The notes beneath the pieces were generated by a model. That model ran no database searches. It saw only the letters and a program-made list of their open reading frames with translations, and was not told where the DNA came from. A DNA stretch of 64,000 nucleotides from Branchiostoma floridae (lineage: Eukaryota; Chordata; Leptocardii; Amphioxiformes; Branchiostomatidae): NCBI RefSeq assembly GCF_000003815.2, contig NC_049986.1:2631685-2695684 (forward strand). The letters are read 5' to 3'. Of this stretch, positions 49,001 to 61,264 are shown one piece after another. How positions within the stretch are numbered: the first letter of the stretch is position 1; the number at the start of each line of letters is the position of its first letter. The position numbers were made by a program, and so were the translations under genes.

Positions 49001-52000
49001 GGGGATGTGTCTCCGGTAGGCGTCGCATGTCGGCAAGATACACAGGAAGCCATCTGGCATAGTTTGTGCGGTCCATTGAGTTAAAGCATGGTACCATGCA
49101 TGCCGTTGACGCCAAATGTAGTGACCAATCTCCACTTCTCTCTGCTTTTATGAACTGGAGTAACAGGAGCACCATTGAGACATAGTTATCCCAGAAAGAG
49201 AAGAGGTGGGACTTTGCTTTCATTGAAGTCTTAAAGTGCTCGAACTTCGTCATCAGGGCAGGCATGGCCTCATGCAGGGACGTCATTGGCTCGTGCAAAT
49301 CACCTGCCCGTTCATATGCAAGCTGGACTGCGCTGACCTCCTCTTCAACGTCAGGTGGGATCTCCCCTCCTTCAGGAACTACCGAGGAAATGTATGCCTG
49401 CCACTGTAGACGTAGCATGACCTCCATTGTAAGCTTGTGTGCCCTCACTCCCCTATTGTATGACTTCCCTTCAAGGAGAATTGTGGCAGTGTTTGACCCG
49501 TACACACCCGACTCGAGTAGCAGGTCATCTAACCCAGATCCTTTGTACTGCTTGCCAAGGAGGGATAGATAGTTAAGAGCAATGTGAAAGCCACCAAGGC
49601 GGATGACAGTGTCAGAGAACTCCTCGGGGAGCCGCCATTGAATCTCTTTTGCCATAGAGTAGATGGCAAGGTCAAACGTTATTACGCTGTCTTCCTGGTC
49701 GAGGTGTTTCATCATGGCCTGAACCTGCTTCATGACTGTGTACACTGTGCTGTATTCTGTGGGCGATCCTTGAATCATGGGACAGTAGCCAATCACTGTA
49801 CTGAGCATGTGTGGTGAGAAAGTGGAGGTGACGGCGGCGTGGAATCCGCTCCAGCCAGGAATCGACTGGTCGGGTCGGTTCTGGTGAAGGGATACGTCTA
49901 CCAGCTTTGTTGGCAGCATTCGCATCAGTACCCATTCCATGTCGACCATCGCTGTGGTACAGATACTGTCGTGGTCTTCTTGTCGCCCGATTAGCTCGCC
50001 TACCTTGTTGAGGAAAGTGGTAACGGCTGGCCTTTTCCCACACGCACTAAAATCTAGAATCTCTGTGGCACAGGAGGACGTTAGCGATTTCTTCTTTACT
50101 GAGTGGTCTCCCAGTGTCTGGCTTCTGGGCGCTGGTCCATAGGTGCCTCGCTGGAACAGCACGAGTGTGGTGGCATGGGTAGTGTTCTTGCCGTCCAACG
50201 TTTCCTCACTAAGGTCATTATTATCAGCTGCCGCCTGAACAAATGTTCCTGGCTTAATGTTTGAAGGCACGACGACTCCGTAGATGTCAGCCTTAGCAAT
50301 ACATTCTGTTGCAAGGCTAGTGTCTACTACTTCTATTTCGTCATATGACGCACAGTGCCCCATTCTGTTCAGGATAGTTAACAGCTGCTTGGATCGTGTT
50401 AAGTGCCGTACAGTTAGTCCCAAGCACGTGTGCTTTGGTGTCTTTATTCTTCCATAGCTTGCACAGTGCATGATATCCTGGGCCAACATTAAGATCTTCC
50501 TTTCCTGATCACTAGGTGTATCATCATGTCCAACTGTTATTATGTGCTGCAAAAGCTTGAACAGACTGTCGGGTACAACTGACCTGCACGTAGCAAGCGT
50601 CATGTCTGCCACACTGATTGGTTGAGTCTGAATCCCGGTGGCATTGCTGATGTCAGACTTGATTGCCATGGCAGCGTGGTAGAGAAGCAGGTCCTTGTCC
50701 ATGCCTTCTGTTGCTTGTGCAGACTTGCTTTGTTGCGCATCATCAGTAGCAGTCGGAACAGCTGTAGGTGTCCTATAGGCTGCATCAAGAACATCCTCCA
50801 GACACACGGAGCTTGAGTAGACCAGCTCAGACATGGATCGATCATAGGGGACATGGAAAGCTATGCTTGCCCCAAAATGACCTTGAAGTTTTGCCTTAAG
50901 ATGATACTTGGTATAGCTTTTGCTATCCTCACTCCTTTTCTCAAGATTGGTCTTGTACCTGTCCAACAGGGCCGACATGGTAAAGGCTCGTCCAGAATCA
51001 AGATGGGGCTGGACTTCGTCGAGTAGGTCTCGAAAGGCTTGTGAGAAACCATCACTGGCCTTACCTGAGGCAACTTTAAGATTTGACTTACTAGTGTAAG
51101 ACGCCTGACAAGCCTTATGGTACTTCGCTTCGGCTGCAATTAAGTCGTTGTTAAAGGCCCCGAGGATACGAAGTAATTCCCCGTCCTCCTTGACATGAGC
51201 AGCCTCTACAATACGCTGACATGCTTCAAAGGTTGACACATTGATGAGATCTTTTACTTTCTTATGCGTTTGCTTTCGGCAGAAAATACACTTTGAAAAG
51301 TCAAAGGAAATTGTCTTTGAACGGCACACTGGAACTGACGGCACAGCGGTTGCTGAAGAGGAAGGGCTTACTGTTTTACTCGTCGCTACAGATGTCCTGG
51401 TCCTTTTTTCAGGCGGGAGAAGCCAAACGGCGTCTTCTTCACTTTCCATTTTCCTGCATTACCTGCATGTTTAAATGTTTAAGATGTTGTAATGAACNNN
51501 NNNNNNNNNNNNNNNNNNNNNNNNNNNNNNNNNNNNNNNNNNNNNNNNNNNNNNNNNNNNNNNNNNNNNNNNNNNNNNNNNNNNNNNNNNNNNNNNNCGT
51601 CCAGAATCAAGATGGGGCTGGACTTCGTCGAGTAGGTCTCGAAAGGCTTGTGAGAAACCATCACTGGCCTTACCTGAGGCAACTTTAAGATTTGACTTAC
51701 TAGTGTAAGACGCCTGACAAGCCTTATGGTACTTCGCTTCGGCTGCAATTAAGTCGTTGTTAAAGGCCCCGAGGATACGAAGTAATTCCCCGTCCTCCTT
51801 GACATGAGCAGCCTCTACAATACGCTGACATGCTTCAAAGGTTGACACATTGATGAGATCTTTTACTTTCTTATGCGTTTGCTTTCGGCAGAAAATACAC
51901 TTTGAAAAGTCAAAGGAAATTGTCTTTGAACGGCACACTGGAACTGACGGCACAGCGGTTGCTGAAGAGGAAGGGCTTACTGTTTTACTCGTCGCTACAG

Positions 52001-55000
52001 ATGTCCTGGTCCTTTTTTCAGGCGGGAGAAGCCAAACGGCGTCTTCTTCACTTTCCATTTTCCTGCATTACCTGCATGTTTAAATGTTTAAGATGTTGTA
52101 ATGAACGAGTTGTGGTACATTAGATATTGCTACTTTCTAATTAATTACTGAACCAATTAGTTAGTGCTTAATCAATTTTATTGATGGCTTTTACAGTTAT
52201 TTTCTTCATAGTCAGACGTATCTGTATCTATATAGCCTGTATCTGTATATTAAACCGCCCTTCGACGTAATACACGTGTGCTGAAACCTTTCTTTTGATA
52301 ACATTACAAACCGCATTATTTCCGGCAGCTAAAATTTTATTTGAAATAGGAAATAGAGATATCACGTTGCTATATGCTATCTATAATCTACATTTTGTAA
52401 TTCAAGTGAGCAATTTCCCCGGCTTTCTCCCCATTTTTCATATGCGTTCGAAGCTATGACACCGCAATACTGCAGCATACATGTAACGTTATGTCAAAAC
52501 GTCCGCCTTATATGGAAGGCGGTTTCCCGCCCTTAACGCGTCATCACACATACAAAACACTTCATCTTGTAACACCTCCAAGAATACCCATTGTTAGGAC
52601 ACAACACTTTGTCAGAATTGTTAAGCAATCCTTACTGATCAAAAATGCCCATTTTGCTTTGCAAAACCCTTCGTAAATCTTACCTTATTTCGAAAGTCAA
52701 AATGATGCCACAAGTCCTGTCATAGCAACACGCAAATCTTTGAAAAGGGCGCGAGATATGACGACCACTCGGACTATTCCACTCAAATACCACTGGCATG
52801 ATCCCAAAACAAAGAGTATATCAATTAAAAATTGGGACACACAGTAGATTCTGTTGTTGTTTATTGTCATATTCAATGTCAATTGTAACAAACATCACAA
52901 GTAATGAGCCAATAGCTGCGTTTTATCTCTACAACATAGAGCATTATGTCCACCCCTAAAACTTGGTCGCATCCGCCGCCTTGTGTAACGCGATACTGCT
53001 CCTGTGCAGCTGTTGAGCCCTTTACGCGTTCAGTCACCTTGTCCCATAGCATCAAAACGTTATCAGAAAATTTTACATAATGTATTTCGGAAGGATAGCA
53101 ATCATGTGCCACTTTTACATATCACAAATATGTCGAAGATTTTGGAAGATGTCACCAGTAGCAGAACCTATACCATTTACCAAGGTCTCGCAACATTTGA
53201 GACATTGTAATATTTTGCGTGTGTGCAAATATTCAGGGCAAAGTTCACGGCGGTCTCAAGGACAGTAATCACAGGAAGCCGGCGTTGTGGGGCATCGTAT
53301 TGGTTCTACTTTTGTATTGGCATCGTATTATATTGGATCATTGTGGTCTGTTCATATTGAAATTCAAAGAACTCCTAACGTGCGCCTTCATCAGTGAACG
53401 AGCAAGCGGGCTATAACGGAGACTCGAAGTGTGGACGGCACAGCAACGATCAATCGGGGGTAACGCTATACATGGCCATGGTGTCCTTGGTTTGGTTCCT
53501 TGACAGTTTTATTCAAGTTTCCTTAGTTGTGAAAGACAATTGTCAAACTCCAACTGAACAGAAAAGTAGACAGAAACGTGTCCAGATTACACTCCACGTT
53601 TATCATAGCGACCTCCGTAGCAATAATTTTGTCATTATGTATAGCATAGTCATGTTGTGAGAAATAAGGTTTCTAAACTAAAATTTATAAAACCCTTTCA
53701 CAATTGATAGCTTGATAGTCACTACATACTATATATTCATTATGTTAAGGACAAACAGTTTAATTAAAGTCTGAAACTATGACTTAGGAGTCGTATTTAT
53801 GTGGGAAAGCCTTCTAGACCATCCTTAGCAACGGCCCTAGCAACGCTTTTCCGACAATAGCCTTGAGGGTAAGTAATTCTTCAAACGCTCATATCTTTTT
53901 ATAGAAAAGTCGGAATTCGATGATTTTAAGGTTAGAATAATGTGAATATTTAGGCCATTCCAAATATTGTATCAAACAAGGCCCCATAAGTGACACAAAT
54001 AATTGCCTGATTATGTAACGTCAACATCTCGTTTTTTAGTACCAAAATTGCTTAAAAATCGAACTTTTTAGGGCCATAATTTTACACCAAAGTACAATTC
54101 TGGGAAAAAAATTTTTTTGGGGTAATTCCAATGAAAAGTTTTATATGCCTACCAATTTTCATCGAAAATCATTGATGTTTAATTTTTTGCCCCTCCCCCT
54201 TTGAAAAATGAATTTTTCGCTTATGCAGTTTAAGTGTTCTACCTTAATGCTTCGCTAGCAAAAAAGTGATACCACAATTTGGGCATAAAAATCATGCTGG
54301 GTGATGGACCAAAGACCCCTCTACCACAAAATTAGGTCAAACCTTTTCTGTAAAGTGGGTGCAACGAAATCATTTTTTTCAGGGTCTGGCTCCTGTACTA
54401 GTAGGTGTGGAGGAACAAGTCCATGTGTCATCTTATACATGATTCCCAGTGAGCTGTACTGTCGCCTGGTGGACAGGGTATCCCATTCAAGTTCTTGAAG
54501 AATGCTGGAGTTAGGGGTACCCTTCATAGCTCCTGTGACGAGTCGACCGGCGTGGTATTGTACCTTTTCCAGCATCCTACTTGCTGTACTGCTCAAATCT
54601 CCTAGGAGTACTGAGGCATACTCCAGCTTGGGTCGTACCAAGGTGAAATATGCTGTCTCAAGGGCCTGTCTGCCTAGTTTGCCCTTGATCTTGCACAAGA
54701 CACCAAGCAATTTCTTGCTTTTGCTTGGATTGCATAAGTACAGATCATGATCACATGGTAAGAATCATATGTATGTAACAATGGAAACAATCATACACAT
54801 CTATATATGGAGATATGCGTCTAATCTATTCTAGGACATTCGACTTCCTCTCGCTTCTTCGTAATTGCATAAATGTAGCTAGCTGTATGGTTGGTTAGAG
54901 TTGGTTTATTAGGAATATAAATTTCTCTTTACTATTCAAGTATCTAAAGTTGGGATATTTACTTAACACATAGTCAAATAGAATGCTCCTATCGCTATCA

Positions 55001-58000
55001 TACAAAGGACAATCCACAGCTAGTAAAATGTACTTCATCTTCTACTTTACCTAAATTACAAAATTGGCAGATTTTGCTCTAGAGGAGTGTGGTTATGTCT
55101 TCCTGATTCGATTCGTAATTTGTGACAACTGCTTCTTAGTTTTGTGATGGTAGATCTGTGGCGTACATTAACAATCTTAAGATATTCGTCTTCGTTATAA
55201 GATTGTTTTAATAATCTGTATGTTGGCAGTTTATTTTTCGCAGTCGCAATTCTGTTTACAACCTTTTATCTAGTAGAACTGTTCAGTGAAGTCACTTTCT
55301 AGCTAACCTTTAATTAACACAAGTTATAGCTTATCATTACATCTTAGGTATTTGGTTCAGACTGTGACGCCCCACACTTACATAATGGCAAATTTGGATA
55401 ATTCACCCCGAATTGAATGAATGAAATTAGTGTAATCATACTTGTGCACAAGAACAGTCGTTGCACTATTCTCAAGTCCTTACAGTAGCCAGTAAAGTGG
55501 ATGATGCGTTTGAGTGTTTGTTTGAAGAAGAGGGGGGGGGGGGGGGGGGGTCGCACATGAGTGGATTCAGAATTGCAGCTTATAAAGTTTACTTACATGA
55601 GTTTTCATATTTATGAATAAATTAAAAAAAACAGCATACTTCTTAAGTCACAAGAGATACAAGAAAGAGTCATCTGAGAATCTTTTTCTTGTCTAAAAAT
55701 GGCCGCGCCGTTTCTGAGAAAGGCTACCCTTGCCTTCAGAAATTCACAAGTACATGTAACGGGGGCCGCCCTAAGATGCCCCCTGCCCTAAGATGCCCGG
55801 ATTTTTTGCTGATCTTATTATGCATAAGTACTCCGTGTTTGTTGCCACTGACTATGATGATTAGAAAGGTAAATACACCAAGTCCAAACAAACAGCTTTT
55901 TTTCTATTAAATTTTTTTACACATATTCACTTCCCTTTTTTTCAGAGTAATGTTGGTATCGCCGAATCACTGTGGTCACCTGTTACTAGGTATTGGTGGC
56001 TCGTGTCCATAAATAAACAACCAGTAAAAAAAACAGCCACACAACTGTCATACACATAAGAAATAAAGCTTCACAAAACACTACAAATATTGGTCTTCAA
56101 ATGTTTCTTGAGTAGAAGACCGGCCATAGAAAAAAACAACGTAAGCATCACCGCCGTTGTTTTCCCCAGGGAGCGTGGCCCCGCAGGTGGCAGACGAGCG
56201 AACGCCCAAATTATTTGTTACTCTAACAAATGGTTCGTACCGTCTATAAAAATGAAACTTCACAGAGTGATGTCGAATATGTTTCCCAATACGTACACAG
56301 AGTTTTTTTTGCGATTTTGGCGTTGTCGTTTTTCGTAATGATTATTCAAGTATGGTCTCTAGATGAATGTGTTAAAAAATTCATTGATCAAAACTTGACC
56401 CCACTTTGGCAACTAGTGATGGAGCGCCGTGAGTTCGAGCGCGTTAAAAAAAGTGGGCACCTTAGGGCGGCCCCCGTTAGGTCAACTAATGACGCTACTC
56501 TCCTTGAAGCGGATAATTACCACATTATCAGTTGACAGACCTGTCTTATATTTCGTTTGATGTTTACTTAACAATCATAGACACTCTTAAAAAAAGTGAT
56601 GATTTTCTAAAGCTAAATACTGAAATTATTGTGATTTGACGATTCCATTTTACTACACTTCAGTAGTGATAGTTTACAGAGGCAGATACTTTATCCAGTG
56701 ACCTGTAATTAATAAGGAAGCGTAAATGTCAGTGGGTATATTAAAGTAGTCACTGTCTGAGTGACTCAGTTGTGAGGGTCTGCATGCTCTTTTCCGTAAG
56801 GCATAGACAGCCTATTTTATTTCCCCTAACTCGTAGGGAAAACCATCTTATCTAGTGTAATTCGTAGCGAGGCGAATTTAGCGTAATTGCCTTCATTGAT
56901 TTAGCGTGAATTCTTCTGAATTCAGCGTAAATCGTTGTCGAGACCCCCCATGCAGAGCCTCAGTTGTTTGTGACGACACCGTACATAGTTACAAAGGTGA
57001 CCTGAATTACTCAAGTGGAAAATAGACATAACACAAAAAAGGTTAACTGACTGAATATCCTTTTCTTTTACCATTATATTTTAAATAGTTTTATGACTGT
57101 TTGATCATTACAGTTTTTTAATCGTTATAACATCCATTGTCATAATACCGGCAGGTTTACTGCAATTTCTCAAGCAATACTAATTTGGCAAATGATCAAC
57201 GCATCATTTTCTCCAGTTACATGTTGATGTTACAGCTTACCTTTGCCACTTCTTCTGTGTATATTTTTTTGTCTCTCTTGTCCTGCTAAAAACATAATAT
57301 CGTAATTGGAACACACCGCGGAATTGCACGGAGAACGGGCGCGTGGTTGGAAGGGGGTGCAATAATACCGGCAGAACGAAACACGGCACAATTAACTGCC
57401 GCTATGTAACGTTACCTTTATACATCCTCTGTTGTTCCTTCCTTTCCTGTTAGTAATTGCGCAAAACAAAAACCTGCGTGAGCACACAAAAAGTCATGAG
57501 AAAACGGGCGTATACTGACAAGAACTTTCATTTAATTTTGGTCCGCCACAACTGCTATGACGTAAAACTTTACTGCTGACGTAGCATTAAAAATGGCGGG
57601 AAAATTAAATGGCGGCGTACGTTCAATTTGACCCATTCAGCCGTAGATCCGGGCGATAATGCAACGGTTCTTCACACTTTTACACGAGTTGTTGGTCACC
57701 AAAAGAAATTCCAGATTGCTGTTGAATCATGCTCCTCTTGTTCCGTGAGCACATGTGATTATTATCTATAAATCTTGCGATGAACGTGACAGCGTGTTTG
57801 TCCCACGACGAGCTCGCCTGTCCGAAAATGAACTGAAAACTTTTGGCCTTGTTGTCTTCGAATGCACTGTTATCGAAGCCTTTTTTATAAATGTGTGAAA
57901 TACGTGGATGTCTGAAGTGTGCATACCTCGGAAATTACTGTTGCTGCGCTAGTGGATCACCGAAAATTTATCGTTTATGTCATTTGCCGGTATAACTATT

Positions 58001-60382
58001 ACTGCCGGTATTATGCCAATCGATGTTATATTGGGTGTGCCGACTACTCTCTCATCGCAGCCATGGTTTGAGCTTACAATATGCGGGGTTAAATCGCAAG
58101 TGTCTGGAGCGAGCTGCCATTTGGCGCCACTCAGGCGACCTCAATGCCATTGCGGCCATAGGACTGTAGGTTTGATGCACTCACACCTGGGAGGACCCCT
58201 CCTCTTGATGGGACCCACGTGCTCAAGGTGTGCACATGTGGCTCTCCTCAAACACGGGACCTCCATTTAACGTCCTATCCGAGGGACGGCCCTATTTAAC
58301 CAAAGCTAGGTGCTCATTTTGCTGAGTTAGGAAAGTCGTGTAAAGTGCCTTTCCCATCATATCAGCGGATTTGAACCCAAGACCTCTAGGGTATGAGACA
58401 TACACTCCACTACACGATCCCACAAAATTTGAGTTCGCATATCGTTTTATCCCGATCTATTCTCTTTTACAGCATGCCCTGATGGCTACAGCTATAATGC
58501 CGGTCTGTGCTACCGATGGACCCAAACCCTGACGTCCGCTCTAGATGCCAATAACGACTGTGAGTCTGACGGGGCGACCCTCGCCTTGCCCCGCAGTCAG
58601 GACGAGCACGACTACCTGACGGGCCTGATCTCAGAGACCGTCCTGATCGGCATCACGGATGTCCTCCATGAAGGGACGTGGAAGTACTCGGACGGCACTG
58701 AGATCGGAGCCTTCAACAAGTTTCTTCCCGAGGCCGCTTACCCCAACACCGGCACGATAGACTGTGTGGTCATGTCTAAAGACGACTCCTACATGTGGAA
58801 ACCCAGTTCCTGTTCACAAGAACAGTACGGCTATGTCTGTCAAAAAGGTGAGAAGTTTTTGTTTTGTTTTACATAGCAACGGGCTATACTTCTTAGGCTC
58901 CTTATTAGATGCCGTACGTTTTTTGATTACCTCTATGAGATTTCATTCAGCGTTGTGTGCTCGGTTGAGCTAAGGCGGCCCAGGCACGCTCAATTTGTGT
59001 CCGAGTTCGGGCGCGTGTCCTGCGTGTCCCCTTGTTCAGCCGAATTCGAACACGTGTTCCATGATGTTCCATTTCGTAATTCGAACCGAACGCGCGTGTC
59101 TGTGCGGTCAAGTTGTGACATTTACGGCTGAAGGCCCAGCTCAAAATAACAGTATCGATCTTCATAGTACTCAAGTTTTACTTATTATCCCTTTCTTATC
59201 AAAATTGTCCGAGGGCATTTTGTGTAATCATTTAATGTTTTTGACTATGGTGCATTTTCAGCGAAAAAATTGGGAAAAAATTGTCGTTTCTGATGTTTTC
59301 GGCCCCCCCCCCCCCAAAAAAACAATACTATCCTAATCTAAAACAAAATACCATCGGATAAAAATGATAAGTTTAAGGTTGGCTTTCATCCTTTAGAATA
59401 TCATAATTGAAAGTCTTGTTTCCAGCTGGGACTAGACTCATGAAATAAACAACACTTTTTATAACCAAAATGTTTATTTCTAACCCAAAATCTGGTATGT
59501 AGAAAAATAAAATCACAAGTATTCGATGTCTTTAAAGTAGTACTAAAGCTGTGTGAAGTTTCATCGTAGTGCGACCGAGCAATCAAAAGTTACGATCGAT
59601 GTATAGAATACTACTTTATTCCAGGCCATGGGTCGCCTTAAGCCAACAGAGTGTGTCTGTGTGTGTGTGTGTGTGTCTGTCTGTCTGACTGTCATCAAGG
59701 TAGCTAAAACCGGCTGGATGGATTGGTTTGTTGGTGGGGTGTGACAAACGCTGGAAATGATTAGATTTTGGGCCCCCTAGCGGCTTTCCTTGGTACTGCA
59801 GCGCAACTTGAGGCGTTGATAGCTCTCGTGCTCGGGAAGAAGTGACATAAGTTTCTTCGTGGAATGTCTTATATATTTGTTGTCGTGTTTTTGAAAGATA
59901 AAAGTGAATTATTAAAGCCTCAAGAATTTAAACCCCTTTGCTAGCCTTTCGTGTTTTCCTTATTCCGAAAGACAAACAAATGTCCGGCAGTGGAATTGCA
60001 GGTTAGCCTATGGTAGTATAGGTTGGGTAGTTCGTACTTGTAAAATGTGAAAATAAACAAGAAAGAAGGCCTAAAGCCAGTGAAAACTTTCCCATATAGT
60101 TCCAGGCATTTCACTTTCATTAATGATGACCTTTAAGACACCAGTTGACGAAATATTTCGTAGACATGTTCCTATAATATTCAAAACGTTCCTCACAGGT
60201 AAGGTTCAGAGATTATAACTTGTTCCAAGTATCTAATGACAATGTATTGCAAAATGGTTGGATTTATGCGTTTGTGTGCGTAAAGATGTATGAATGTGTG
60301 TATGCAGTGTGTGTGTTTGTGTGTGTGTGTGTGTGTGAGAGAGAGTGTGTGTGCGTGAGTATGTGAGTGTGTGAGTGTGTGC

Positions 60383-60413
<31 letters not shown>

Positions 60414-61212
60414 CGTGTGAATATGTGTGTGTGTGAACGCGCGTATGTGTGTGTGTGTTAGTGTGTTAGTGTGTGTGTGTGTGTGTGCGCGCGCGCGCGT
60501 GTGTATTGTGTTATCTAAATGTAATAACTTACATACTTTTCGCCTTCTTGTTTTTTCCAGATGCTGTGATACCACCTCCTCCGTTAGGTGAGTTCCTCGG
60601 TTACATCAGTATGGAATATAGAGCTACATGTAGTTAACATGACCCCACTACAGTCACATTCTTTATCATTCTTAGAGTAGATAATCAGAGGCTTTCCTTG
60701 TTACTTCATGTAAGTCTTAATATGCTGGGACTAAACGTAGTATTAACTAACATAGGTACATCTATTCTCTAATATTACAGTATGTCCGGATGGCTACAGC
60801 TATAATGCCGGTCTGTGTTACCGATGGACCGAAACCCTGACGTCCGCTCTAGATGCCAACAACGACTGTAATTCTGACGGGGCGACTCTCGCCTTGCCCC
60901 GTAGTCAGAACGAGCACGACTACCTGACGGGCCTGATCTCAGAGACCGTCCTTATCGGCATCACGGATGTCCTCCATGAAGGGACGTGGAAGTACTCGGA
61001 CGGCACTGAGATCGGAGCCTTCAACAAGTTTCTTCCCGAGGCCGATTACCCCAACACAGGCACGATAGACTGTGTGGTCATGTCTAAAGACGACTCCTAC
61101 ATGTGGAAACCCAGTTCCTGTTCCCAAGAACAGTACGGCTATGTCTGTCAAAAAGGTGAGGAGCTCTGTGTATGTATGTATGTATATACTGATGTATGTA
61201 TGTATGTATGTA

Positions 61213-61264
<52 letters not shown>

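Larger units (their letters stand above)
45318..54398. mobile_element. ~9-kb autonomous-looking DNA transposon with long TIRs (Academ-like)
   Basis: Core terminal inverted repeats 45354-45940 and 53787-54372 are ~587 bp each with only about three differences; weaker inverted similarity (GTACAGGAGCC / GGCTCCTGTAC) extends to 45318 and 54398. Between them lie one 1513-codon minus-strand ORF, about 1 kb of 3' flank and about 1.7 kb of 5' noncoding sequence. An XPG-like nuclease signature and a cysteine cluster in the protein recall the Academ superfamily (known to encode an XPG nuclease and a Cys-rich finger), but I cannot verify this. It is inserted in a minus-strand LINE in intron 1 of the CTLD gene. 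Similar TIRs and the intact ORF imply a recent insertion. Confidence 0.85.

Noticed and set aside
51471-52058. A separate 195-codon gene identical to the start of the transposon protein
   Set aside because: Exact identity and gap position make it an assembly duplicate, not a second gene.
60264-60575. His/Thr-rich minus-strand frame
   Set aside because: Product of the GT/GA/GC microsatellite, no coding evidence.
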